Assembly: GCA_021821465.1 (NCBI GenBank)
Contig: JAKACM010000038.1
Span: 1 to 39,258, forward strand
From: Bacillota bacterium
GTDB lineage: Bacteria; Bacillota; Sulfobacillia; Sulfobacillales; Sulfobacillaceae
Direction of reading: 5' to 3'
DNA: 39,258 nt
Below, piece after piece: positions 17,299 to 24,724 of this stretch; within the stretch, counting starts at the first letter, position 1, and every line of letters starts with the position of its first letter. The translations under genes and the position numbers were made by a program. The notes beneath the pieces were generated by a model. That model had not been told where the DNA came from, did no database searches, and saw nothing but the letters and a program-made list of their open reading frames with translations.

Positions 17299-17769
17299 AT
17301 GAATGACCATAAGTCGAGACACTCGTGGGCCTATTGGTCTATACCGATTTTGTATCTGACAATGATGATTCTGGCTTGGCATTACCATCCCCAAGTCGGT
17401 CGGCCGGGAATCATCCTCAATCATGGCATAGCCTTTGGTCTCTTGTCTCACACACCTTCCGGGATTTTGATCTTGTACACTTTGGGAGTCATGGTCATTA
17501 TGACCTTTTTCCTCGTGCGCTGGCCATTTTTACGACTGCCCTTGTCATGGTTGGTGACGGCGGCGGCAGCCAATTGGACAGATCGCATCATATGGGGCGG
17601 TGTCGTGGATTATTGGCAGATCAGACCCTATCCCTACATCTTTAACTTGGCCGATGTCATCCTTCGCCTCAGTTCTCTTTTGCTGATTATTGAAGCTCTT
17701 CGGCACTCTCAGAAACAGGATAGCACCTCAAGGAAATCTGCTGCCTCTTCTCGTTCCTTAAAACCCTAA
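17299..17769 (+). CDS. lspA: LspA-like signal peptidase II (lipoprotein signal peptidase), divergent
   Basis: 156 residues with four membrane helices (about 11-28, 54-74, 80-92 and 115-132). The family landmarks are the LNHGIAFG motif (40-47), an Asn-x-x-Asp-Arg catalytic segment NWTDRI (92-97), VVDYW (102-106) and the second catalytic Asp in FNLADV (115-120). Both active-site aspartates (about 95 and 119) are present. Two points are unusual: the Asp-(x)4-Lys motif normally in helix 1 is absent, and GG-x-x-GN before the first Asp has become AAAAN. The start is ATG 17299 (a TTG lies just before it); the ribosome site is weak. It diverges from the BlaI/M56 pair, and a lipoprotein lies on its far side. 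Confidence 0.75.
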   Translation: MNDHKSRHSWAYWSIPILYLTMMILAWHYHPQVGRPGIILNHGIAFGLLSHTPSGILILYTLGVMVIMTFFLVRWPFLRLPLSWLVTAAAANWTDRIIWGGVVDYWQIRPYPYIFNLADVILRLSSLLLIIEALRHSQKQDSTSRKSAASSRSLKP

Positions 17770-17780
17770 GGTGTGATAAC

Positions 17781-18662
17781 TGCATCAATGGCAATGAGGT
17801 GGCTCTTTTCGGAACAGTACTGGCTGGTCCCGTACAAGCCGCGAGTGTTGTTTATGCCTCATCTCCGCAAGTCATCCCCACGCCGGGGTCATCGTGTACT
17901 GTGAGTATAGGTAAACCGTATTATTGCTGTCGGCTTAAGATGGCGTTACGAGCCTACATGCCCGAGCACGTGACAAATCCTACACCGTCTCCAATCTCGT
18001 CGACCGCAATACTCCCCAATTTATGAGCGCCGACGACCTTCGTATTGAACCGTATCATTACGAAGCGTGGTGGCAAGATCCCAATTATTGGCACTATGAC
18101 TGCGAGATGTCGTCTCAGCCCGTCACCTCGCCGCATCGAAAGATATCATACACCGCCGTTGGGGACTCCTGGTGGCTCAAGGAAGACAGGGTTGTTAAAA
18201 AGATCGGAACGGTGGTCGGCTCAACAGACCGCTATTACGCAAGGCGATAGCCTCTGGTTTGGGCGTCCCTATTTCTCTGCCAGCGACAATCGATTTTTAT
18301 GGGCCTGGCTGAATCCCCAATTGTGGGCCGCCAGTCTGAACCTGATCGTCACGGATCAAGTGGACCCCCTCCCGGATGATGTTTTTCACGATCCGGGCAC
18401 TATGCATGTCGTAGCGGGGCGGTGGAGTGTAGAACCTTCTCCGACGATTGCGGAACACAGACAATGGAACTTGACCAGCGAAGACCGCGACACCGAAATT
18501 CTGGATTATACGAATTTCTATCCATTATGGGTCGATATGCACACAGGTTTTTGTCGCCGTGTTACGGGGGAAGGGGTTAATGGTCGTGACTGGGATATTC
18601 TTTTGGATGAGTTGACGATTAATGAACCGGGTCGAATTTCCAAAGAGATTTTCCAACCATGA
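17781..18662 (+). pseudogene. decayed gene for a secreted protein of unknown family
   Basis: Three overlapping plus-strand frames together read as one exported protein of roughly 290 residues: a signal-peptide-like start (ALFGTVLAGPVQAASVVYA, cleavage after VQA) from about 17790, then DKSYTVSNLVDRNTPQFMSAD and YHYEAWWQDPNYWHYDC to about 18230, then GDSLWFGRPYFSASDNRFLWAW to the TGA at 18660-18662. Frames change near 17930 and 18235, and the positively charged start of the signal peptide lies in yet another frame. No frame has all of it, so it is a pseudogene unless several indels are sequencing errors. Trp/Tyr/Asp richness suggests an extracellular beta-structured protein; I do not recognise the family. 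Confidence 0.5.
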
Positions 18663-18990
18663 CTCAGAAGAAAAGGAGTGGAATGGTTTTCAGTGGCTAT
18701 CGGGAATTACAATGAATCATTCTGGCGATGGGACTCACTCAAACGGAACTTCTAATTTGATCTGGGTTAAAGATCTACCCGCTGCGTATGCCACAGAGCA
18801 TCGCTCTATCCGAAAAAATCTCGCCGTAGAGGGTCTGCCGTTTGGATTCTCTCTTTAAACGCAGAAGGATCTGGGCGGGTTCGGCCGCATAATATGTGCG
18901 GAATTCTGTTCTCCTATTCGCGATCCTCCGCTCTTTGTTCCATCCCCGTGTATACTAATGAAGTCAGCTTTTTCATGGGGAGGTTTAGAG
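18663..18990. other. intergenic stretch before the Ada pair
   Basis: About 330 bases with only short frames of no recognisable content. The promoter of the AdaA-AdaB pair should lie near 18900-18980; TATACT at 18951-18956 is a reasonable -10 box, but I see no good -35 box at 17 bases. Confidence 0.35.
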
Positions 18991-19635
18991 ATGCTCAAAC
19001 CAAGACTAGCTCACGGGCAGACTATAGACGATGCACTTTACGAGGCCGTATTAATGAGAACTTCTGCCTATGACGGACGCTATTACCTTGGTATCCGTAC
19101 TACGGGAATTGTATGCTTTCCCTCATGCCGATCCCGCCCTCCGAAACAGGGGAATATTCTGGTATACAACAGTTACGAAGACGCCATTCACGACGGGTTC
19201 CGTCCTTGTAAACGCTGCCGACCCGATCATTCGCATCCCCCCGACCGGATCATGGTAGACCGTATCAATGCCCTACTAAAAAGTCAGTGGAATCAACCGC
19301 TTTCCCTCACCGAATTGGGTACCCATCTTAACATGAGTCCGTCCCATCTGCAGCGTCTCTATACACGGTACTGCGGAATATCACCGCAAAAGGCACGAGA
19401 AACATTGCGCATGGAACATGCGCAACAACTCCTCCTTCAAAATACCGAGTTAACAATCACCCAAGTGGCGCAACTTGTTGGCTTTCATAGTCGCTCGCAT
19501 TTTGTGCAGATCTTTTCACGAAACACAGGGATGACCCCGTCCGCATTCCGTCACAGGAGGTCGTACAATGTCGAATGTATTTTATTGGACCAAAATGGAA
19601 CACCCTCTGGGCATCTTTTACTTGATGGCGAGTGA
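18991..19635 (+). CDS. adaA: AdaA-type methylphosphotriester-DNA methyltransferase and AraC-type transcriptional activator
   Basis: 214 residues from ATG 18991 (GGGAGG 7 bases upstream). The N-terminal Ada metal-binding domain has the four zinc cysteines at 42, 46, 73 and 76, with spacing 4-27-3 exactly as in Ada (Cys38, 42, 69, 72); the first is the methyl acceptor for DNA methylphosphotriesters. A C-terminal AraC-type double helix-turn-helix follows (about 90-190; PLSLTELGTHLNMSPSHLQRLY and ITQVAQLVGFHSRSHFVQIFSR). Methylation turns the protein into an activator of its own operon in the known adaptive response to alkylation. It overlaps the next gene by 68 bases, so the two form one unit. 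Confidence 0.95.
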   Translation: MLKPRLAHGQTIDDALYEAVLMRTSAYDGRYYLGIRTTGIVCFPSCRSRPPKQGNILVYNSYEDAIHDGFRPCKRCRPDHSHPPDRIMVDRINALLKSQWNQPLSLTELGTHLNMSPSHLQRLYTRYCGISPQKARETLRMEHAQQLLLQNTELTITQVAQLVGFHSRSHFVQIFSRNTGMTPSAFRHRRSYNVECILLDQNGTPSGHLLLDGE

Positions 19636-20110
19636 ACAGGGACTCTGCCGCATTACCTGGCCTCATGAATCCTTTGACGCCATCACACGATTTCAAAAAC
19701 ATCATGCACCCCACCGTGCCTTGGTGGAGGACCCGGAGCGACTCGAAGCAATGATTGATCAACTGGAGGAATATTGGAGTGCCCAGCGTCATGATTTTGA
19801 CATTCCTTTGGATCTCATGGGCACACCCTTTCAGATTGGTGTTTGGACGGCCCTTCAAACCATTTTGTACGGAACCGTAAGCACCTATGGTGCCGTAGCT
19901 CGTCAAATCCGCAATCCCATGGCAACCAGGGCGGTTGCCGCTGCCATCGGCCAAAATCCCGTTCCAATTATTGTGCCCTGCCACCGGGTTATAGGAAAGG
20001 ACAAAACCCTCACCGGTTTCGGAGGCGGACTTTCGCTTAAGGCTCACATGCTCCGGTTAGAAGGTTATGATCAGTTTATTGAATCGGGTCATTCGCGTTT
20101 CGCCTACTAA
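19568..20110 (+). CDS. adaB: AdaB-type methylated-DNA-[protein]-cysteine S-methyltransferase (O6-alkylguanine repair)
   Basis: 180 residues from ATG 19568 with AGGAGG 7 bases upstream, inside the end of adaA. The active-site motif IVPCHRV places the acceptor Cys at 138, and the helix-turn-helix GTPFQIGVWTALQTILYGTVSTYGAVA (about 85-111, in pieces) with the RAVAAAIGQNP loop is standard for this family. It transfers the alkyl group from O6-alkylguanine to itself, irreversibly. Together with AdaA it forms the split two-gene version of the adaptive response found in Bacillus-type bacteria. A HxlR regulator gene lies convergent 40 bases downstream. Confidence 0.95.
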   Translation: MSNVFYWTKMEHPLGIFYLMASEQGLCRITWPHESFDAITRFQKHHAPHRALVEDPERLEAMIDQLEEYWSAQRHDFDIPLDLMGTPFQIGVWTALQTILYGTVSTYGAVARQIRNPMATRAVAAAIGQNPVPIIVPCHRVIGKDKTLTGFGGGLSLKAHMLRLEGYDQFIESGHSRFAY

Positions 20111-20150
20111 TCCGTGAGAAGAATATCGTATTACTCGATTGGGCAGCACT

Positions 20151-20495
20151 TTACACGATGGAGTCCGAGTTCTTTTCCGCCAGATCCGGATACCATTTGT
20201 TCGCCCATTGCTGTATGCTGTCCATTACGGGTCCCAAATCCCGCCCCTTATCAGTCAAATCGTATTCTACGCGTACCGGTACCTCCGGATAGACCGTTCG
20301 TTTTACGATTCCGACAGCTTCCAACTCTTTAAGACGTTCCGATAACATCCGATCATTCAAGAGCGGAATCATTTGCGCGATATCCGAAAATCGGTGTTGG
20401 CCCAACAGAATAGCCCGCAGTATTAATCCAGTCCAGCGCTTCCCGAGCAATGCAAACGCGGCCCCGAATTTGGGACACATTGTGACTTGAGGCAT
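20151..20495 (-). CDS. HxlR/DUF24-family regulator with an N-terminal cysteine (YodB/CatR-like)
   Basis: 114 residues, a typical HxlR winged helix protein: LLGKRWTGLILRAILLGQHRFSDI, the recognition part MLSERLKELEAVGIVKR and the wing VYPEVPVRVEYDLTDKG. A single conserved-position Cys7 (MPQVTMC) matches Cys6 of YodB and its relatives, which sense quinones and other electrophiles by thiol chemistry; that role is inferred here from position only. The gene diverges from doxX, and the 120 bases between them contain overlapping dyads over a good promoter. In Bacillus, such regulators control catD (a DoxX protein) and catE (a dioxygenase), the same combination seen here. Confidence 0.9.
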   Translation of the reverse strand: MPQVTMCPKFGAAFALLGKRWTGLILRAILLGQHRFSDIAQMIPLLNDRMLSERLKELEAVGIVKRTVYPEVPVRVEYDLTDKGRDLGPVMDSIQQWANKWYPDLAEKNSDSIV

Positions 20496-20525
20496 GACTC
20501 ATCACCTTCCTTTGCTTATTTTAAC

Positions 20526-20585
20526 ATAGTAGTTGACAAAACAGAAGTAAGTATACTACTATCACTTTTGTAAGGGAACTTACTT
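20526..20585 (+). promoter_or_regulatory. doxX promoter with overlapping candidate HxlR operators
   Basis: TTGACA (20533-20538) and TACTAT (20557-20562) are separated by 18 bases. Three dyads cover them: ATAGTAGT (20526-20533) with ACTACTAT (20555-20562), the palindrome AGTATACT (20550-20557), and AAGTAAGT (20545-20552) with ACTTACTT (20578-20585). TACTAT/ATAGTA half sites are the kind known for YodB. The HxlR regulator is the obvious binder. Confidence 0.6.
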
Positions 20586-20623
20586 TTACGAAGTTAGTTA
20601 ACGATGACTAGGGAATGTACAAA

Positions 20624-21347
20624 ATGAGTTATGGCATATTATTGATTCGCCTTGTCGTAGGTCTAACCATTAGGGGCCACGGTGCTCAAAAATTGTTTGG
20701 ATGGTTCGGAGGTTACGGTCTTAAGGGCACAGGCGGTTGGATGGAATCGATCGGTCTTAAGCCCGGCGTTTTGACGGCTTTTCTGGTCGTTCTGGGAGAA
20801 CTTGCGGCGGGATTGCTCTTTATTTCTGGAATCATGATGCCCCTAGCCTCAACTCTTTTGATCGCGATCATGCTCGTGGCCATCGTGAGCGATAGCGGAA
20901 AGAACGCTTACTGGATCACACAGAACGGATTTGAATTTGACACTCCCCTTCCTGAAGGGAGGAGATTCTTGCGAGGAACCGCTTACGTCAGCTTTACTCG
21001 CAAAGGGTTAACCAAAAGCCCCCTATCCGGTCGCCTAAAGCTCTCCGGTTACTTAGACTTGTCGTTCGCCTAAATCCGGTTAACGTCTGGTCTTGACGAC
21101 GCGACATATTTTACGCCTCCCACGATTAAGGAAGACAACCGCCAATATATTCTAATGTCACAGGGCGAACACATTTAAACAGTCACACCAATGGGGCGTT
21201 ATGCCACAAGACGATCGCCTGACGGCGAGCGCCTTATATCCCCGCCCTAAACAGCGGGGTTTCGCGGAGGGTTGGATAGTGATGATTGCCATAGCCATTG
21301 GCGCAATCTTCATGGGTCCCGGAGTATATGCCATTCATGTGGCCTAA
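20624..21347 (+). pseudogene. doxX-family gene split by a 331-bp insertion
   Basis: DoxX proteins are small four-helix membrane proteins; the CatD branch helps cells cope with catechols and quinones. The reading starts at ATG 20624 (AGGGA 9 bases upstream; 20615 is an alternative) and follows the family (GHGAQKLFGWFGGYGLKGTG, LAAGLLFISGIM) through NGFEFD at 20940. At that point the normal last helix is missing: the frame runs 46 foreign codons to a stop at 21071-21073. The missing end reappears at 21273-21347 (WIVMIAIAIGAIFMGPGVYA then stop), including the GPG-x-Y motif that closes DoxX proteins. Removing 20941-21271 restores a continuous frame (D then W). A truncated protein without the last helix may still be made from the first part. 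Confidence 0.7.
20941..21271 (+). mobile_element. 331-bp IS200/IS605-like mini-element (non-autonomous), inserted in doxX
   Basis: The left end begins with a hairpin (CCCTT-CCTG-AAGGG inside CTCC/GGAG, about 20943-20965) followed by GATTCTTGCGAGG. The right end has two hairpins: TCGCC-TGAC-GGCGA (21215-21228), then CCCCGC (21240-21245) with GCGGGG (21254-21259). Subterminal hairpins with the GCCCTAAA-type loop are hallmarks of IS200/IS605 and IS607/tnpB elements, where the right end is also part of the omega/re-RNA. There is no transposase or tnpB frame inside, no terminal inverted repeat and no target duplication, as expected for the single-strand mechanism. The flanks are GAATTTGA on the left and TTGGATAG on the right; boundaries are uncertain by one or two bases. 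Confidence 0.6.
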
Positions 21348-21480
21348 CTGCCGCAATTAAAAGGCCCGTCGGCAGCAAAAGCCATGGGATTAGAGTATGT
21401 ATACCCATTCTCCTGGCCATCCAGGCGGGTATCCTATTTATCAACTTCATCGCCGAAATTAAATGACAGGAGGTCAGGGC

Positions 21481-22260
21481 ATGTTTCCCACGCTCTTTGT
21501 GGCACACGGCGCACCGTCTTTGGTGCTGGAAGATAATGACTACACCAGGCAACTAAAAGCGTTGGGCGAAACGCAATTCGCTAAACCTAAGGCGGTGATT
21601 ATTTTCTCCGCACATTGGATTACCAAACGTCCCACTTTGAGCATCGCGGACCCTTATGAGACCATTCACGATTTCAGTCACTTCCCGTCAATTCTCTCGA
21701 AAATGCGATATCCGGCATCAACAGATGTCGGCACGGCCCGAAGAGTGGAGGAGTTATTTGGGCAAAATGGTATCCCTTTCGATATTGATATCCACCGAGG
21801 TTTGGATCATGGTGCCTGGGTCGTTTTGCAATTTATGTACCCTGCAGCGGATATTCCGGTGGTGTCTATGTCTGTCACACCCTCTTGGCAACCCCGAGAA
21901 CTTTATCAAATCGGCCATGCTTTAGCTAGGTTGCGAGAAGAAGGCATTTTGATTATAGCCAGCGGTGGGACAGTTCATAACCTAACCCGTTTGGATTGGC
22001 AGGCGACCCAAACGGAACCATGGGCCCGAGAATTCGACCTGTGGCTAGAAGAACGCCTGAGTCACTGGGACTTATCGTCATTATATCGCTATGATGCATT
22101 GGCTCCTCATGCTCAATTGGCGGTTCCCCCCGGACAAAACGAGCATTTTGTGCCAATCTTTTATACTATGGGTGCGTCAACTGACACCCCGAAGGCAACC
22201 TTGCGGCACCGAAGTTACCAATATGGACATCTGAGCCATAGCATATGGCAGTTTGGATAA
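21481..22260 (+). CDS. LigB-type class III extradiol ring-cleavage dioxygenase (DODA/YgiD-like)
   Basis: 259 residues from ATG 21481; AGGAGG (21468-21473) lies 7 bases before it, which decides against the ATG at 21463. The family start PTLFVAHGAPSLVLED supplies the first iron His, IIFSAHWIT the second, and GLDHGAWVVLQFMYP with VSMSVTP the catalytic His region; SGGTVHNL and the PHAQLAVPPGQNEHFVPIFY block (a run conserved in 4,5-DOPA dioxygenase-like enzymes) complete the fold. It opens catechol-type rings using Fe(II) and O2; the substrate is unknown. With HxlR, DoxX and thioredoxin around it, a role in catechol/quinone removal is likely. 120 bases separate it from the doxX stop; these contain only a short hydrophobic peptide fragment. 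Confidence 0.9.
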   Translation: MFPTLFVAHGAPSLVLEDNDYTRQLKALGETQFAKPKAVIIFSAHWITKRPTLSIADPYETIHDFSHFPSILSKMRYPASTDVGTARRVEELFGQNGIPFDIDIHRGLDHGAWVVLQFMYPAADIPVVSMSVTPSWQPRELYQIGHALARLREEGILIIASGGTVHNLTRLDWQATQTEPWAREFDLWLEERLSHWDLSSLYRYDALAPHAQLAVPPGQNEHFVPIFYTMGASTDTPKATLRHRSYQYGHLSHSIWQFG

Positions 22261-22280
22261 AGGGATGATATGAGAAATCT

Positions 22281-22370
22281 CAACGGATCCAGGCCAAATC
22301 AGGATTCCATTGGCTAGCAGCCACACTCCGGCTGCTGCATTCTCTCTTGTGCGTCACGGCGGATCCGTTG
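22281..22370 (+). repeat. nested inverted repeats between the dioxygenase and thioredoxin genes
   Basis: CAACGGATCC (22281-22290) and GGATCCGTTG (22361-22370) are perfect 10-bp complements 70 bases apart. Inside them, AGCAGCC (22316-22322) and GGCTGCT (22330-22336) form a 7-bp hairpin. This could be a folded RNA element or an IS-derived miniature repeat. There is no T-tract right after the inner hairpin. The rest of 22261-22534 shows no gene. Confidence 0.5.
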
Positions 22371-22534
22371 GTGTGGGCGATGTGACGGCATAACGAAGAG
22401 ATTAATCGGGAAAATTATCACTCACTTAATCAATCCTTGCAATCCGGGATGTGATTTGGATTGCACATCTTTTTCCGGTACCCGCATCATAGGAGATCGT
22501 TATCAATCAAGAAAAATTTGAGGAGGTTCCACCC

Positions 22535-22867
22535 ATGAAAGAATTGGTTGTTTCCGCTACGACCAGCACATTTGAGAGTTTGATCCGTCAGACTACAAAC
22601 CCGGTTCTCGTCGATTTTTGGGCGGCATGGTGTCAGCCATGCCTTCGAGTGAGTCCGCTGCTTCACTCCTTAGCCGAAGAACATTCTGATACGCTTACGG
22701 TTCTTAAAATCAACGTGGATGAGGAACCGGCTTTGGCCCGTCAATACGGAATTCAAAGTATTCCCACCATTATTCGTTTCGACGGCGGTCAAGAAACCCG
22801 CCGTGTTATCGGAGCATTACCGAAAAGTGTGTTGGTTTCTCGCTTAGGCCTCGGTGTTGAGGCGTAA
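22535..22867 (+). CDS. thioredoxin with a WCQPC active site
   Basis: 110 residues, the full thioredoxin fold: LVDFWAAWCQPC with the redox cysteines at 33 and 36, a KINVDEEPALARQYGIQ helix-strand part, and the cis-proline segment SIPTIIRF, then the Gly-rich end (RRVIGALPKSVLVSRL). The usual WCGPC is WCQPC here, which will shift the redox potential and partner choice; the buried Asp of most thioredoxins is conserved as the Asp before FW (VDFW). GAGGAGG lies about 8 bases before the ATG. It is the last gene before a very strong hairpin at 22952-22995. Its position suggests it supplies reducing power to the stress locus, but it has its own 270-base leader and may be independent. Confidence 0.93.
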   Translation: MKELVVSATTSTFESLIRQTTNPVLVDFWAAWCQPCLRVSPLLHSLAEEHSDTLTVLKINVDEEPALARQYGIQSIPTIIRFDGGQETRRVIGALPKSVLVSRLGLGVEA

Positions 22868-22951
22868 ATGTTTGTGTGCTTGTTCTGTGATGTTTCCTTG
22901 CCCGAATATCCTCGCCATCATGATCTCAACTGTCCGCAGCTTTGAATAGGC

Positions 22952-22995
22952 CCCGGTCTCGATCGAAATCCGGTGGGTTTTCGATCGAGACCGGG
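22952..22995. terminator. long stem-loop between convergent genes (probable bidirectional terminator)
   Basis: A perfect 17-bp stem, with 5' arm 22952-22968 (begins CCCGGTCTCG) and 3' arm 22979-22995, and a 10-base loop. CTTTCTTT follows on the plus strand, after the thioredoxin gene; the minus side, after the MFS gene, has A-rich arm ends instead of a T run. Confidence 0.65.
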
Positions 22996-23113
22996 CTTTC
23001 TTTGGATGAGGCCCCAAAAATTCCGACAATTCGCCAGGGGGATCTTAGCCCAATGGGCTTAGAATTATTGGCAGAACTCTGGTTCCTGCCGAGACCCCGG
23101 ACAATCGCCATCA

Positions 23114-24388
23114 CTACGCAGTGCGCATCACGGGCAATAAGCTGATGACGAGCGCCCCTGCCGTCAATATACAGCCAAAAATCAGAAAGCAAAGAGGTAT
23201 CGTCCAATGGAAAGTATTTATCGCCAACAACACCCACACTGTACCCAGAGGAGCACCGGTAAAACCGACTAACCCGGCAAGAGCCGAGACCCGTCCCTGA
23301 TATTCCGAATGAATCAGCTCTTGGCGCAAGGTTGAACCCCAAATGTCCGTGGGAGCCGTAATAAAGCCTCCTGCCGCAACCAAAAACCATGCGATTCCCA
23401 CCGAATGCACCAGCCCCAGTGTGGTGTAAACTACCCCGTCCAGTATTAACACCCCGGCATAACGCCATCCCCACGGCCTTGGAACATGCTTGCGGGCCCA
23501 GAACAACAACTTGCCTAGAAATCCCAGCGAATTGGCCATCAAAAACCCACCATAGGAAACCGCTGAGCCTTTGAGCCCATGTGCCAGCAGCGGAAACAAC
23601 ACTTCCACCGGACCCAGTATCCACATATTCCACCAAAATCCGAGAAACACTAACCCCGCCAAGCTCTTAAATCCCCAAAGAAGCCGTGCGCCACTCAGGA
23701 CTGACGCCGCGAATTCGTGAAGACTCGATTTTACATCTACTCGCTTGATGGTCTTTTGAAATGTTCTCGAATCACAATCGGTTGACATCCGAAAAAACAC
23801 CCACTCCAATACAATGAAGGACAAAGTATTGAAACCTAAGGCAATGAGAAGGGCATGTTGTGCCGCAAGTAAACCACCGAGCAAGGGTGCCAGCAAATAG
23901 GTAAGCTCGTACTGCATTCCACGTAACGCGTTAGCCGACTCACGATGACCGGAGAGAATCACGTTCTGGGTGAGAGCACTGTCAACCGGTCTTAACAGGG
24001 GCGCTAAGGCTGCGTCCCCGACGAGAATCCCTACGACCCAATCTCCGCCAAAGGTTAAGCGAGACATCTTAAAGACCATCCATAGGGCGACAAAACCGGT
24101 CCATAACAAGATCTGCGCGATCACCGCACGACGTGCCACTATGAGATATCCGTACCGGTCCACCCAGTAGCCGCCAACAGTTAGCATGGCCGGAAAGACC
24201 GCTCCCATGCCCATCATCAGAATGGAAAGGTGTACAAGGGGCTGAGGCGTACTGGTTGCGAGATACCAGATCAAGGCAACTTTTGCCGACAAATCTCCCA
24301 GTCCCGACAAAAACACCCCGAACAAATACCAAAGATATGACGGATAGATCCGCATTTGCCGATACATCTCGCGATAAGGGAATTTCAT
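23114..24388 (-). CDS. major facilitator superfamily transporter (EntS/MFS_3-like exporter)
   Basis: 424 residues with about 12 membrane helices. The N-half shows the usual arrangement: helix 1 FGVFLSGLGDLSAKVALIWYL, the loop 2-3 motif GGYWVDRYGYLIVARR, and helices 4-6 with ALTQNVILSGHRESANAL, a loop seen in MFS_3 exporters such as the enterobactin exporter EntS. The middle loop (SRTFQKTIKRVDVKSS) is cytoplasmic. The C-half has GYGGFLMANSLGFLGKLLFW-like helices. The substrate is unknown. ATG 24388 has GGGGCGG about 5-6 bases upstream. It diverges from the STAND regulator gene at 24725, which could control it. Transcription should end at the 22952-22995 stem. Confidence 0.85.
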   Translation of the reverse strand: MKFPYREMYRQMRIYPSYLWYLFGVFLSGLGDLSAKVALIWYLATSTPQPLVHLSILMMGMGAVFPAMLTVGGYWVDRYGYLIVARRAVIAQILLWTGFVALWMVFKMSRLTFGGDWVVGILVGDAALAPLLRPVDSALTQNVILSGHRESANALRGMQYELTYLLAPLLGGLLAAQHALLIALGFNTLSFIVLEWVFFRMSTDCDSRTFQKTIKRVDVKSSLHEFAASVLSGARLLWGFKSLAGLVFLGFWWNMWILGPVEVLFPLLAHGLKGSAVSYGGFLMANSLGFLGKLLFWARKHVPRPWGWRYAGVLILDGVVYTTLGLVHSVGIAWFLVAAGGFITAPTDIWGSTLRQELIHSEYQGRVSALAGLVGFTGAPLGTVWVLLAINTFHWTIPLCFLIFGCILTAGALVISLLPVMRTA

Positions 24389-24724
24389 CTAATCCGCCCC
24401 TGTGACAAGCTGATACCTGGAAAGAATCAACTGAATAAGAATGTTGCGCGGCTATCCGCGAAGACTCCCCTTGTGATAATACCAATTCCTTGACATATGC
24501 TCTAAGAGATGCGACACGTTCGGTTATCTAACGTTGGATTGGATTATCGGACAGCGCCGAATCGCATCCCAACGTTGAAAATACTAAATTTTGTTCATAA
24601 CCGTACAGCTAAAATTACGCCATATATTGTTATTTATGGTAGCATTTTTATGGTGCTTGCTAATTATTTATTTAGATCCTAGATTGTAAAACTCCATAAC
24701 AAATATATTTAGGAGTGTTAGTGC
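24389..24724. other. divergent promoter region between the MFS and STAND genes
   Basis: 336 bases, AT-rich from 24580 to 24720, presumably holding both promoters. No gene and no strong dyad found. Confidence 0.4.

Noticed and set aside
21201..21347. A 48-codon frame (starting MPQDDRLTAS) that could be a small membrane protein of its own.
   Set aside because: Its first half is the right-end hairpin region of the mini-element and its second half fits the missing DoxX C-terminus exactly, including GPG-x-Y; the ribosome site is poor.
22926..23636. A 236-codon minus-strand frame.
   Set aside because: It is a shadow of the MFS transporter gene in another frame, with a Gly/Ser/Arg-rich translation and no domain.
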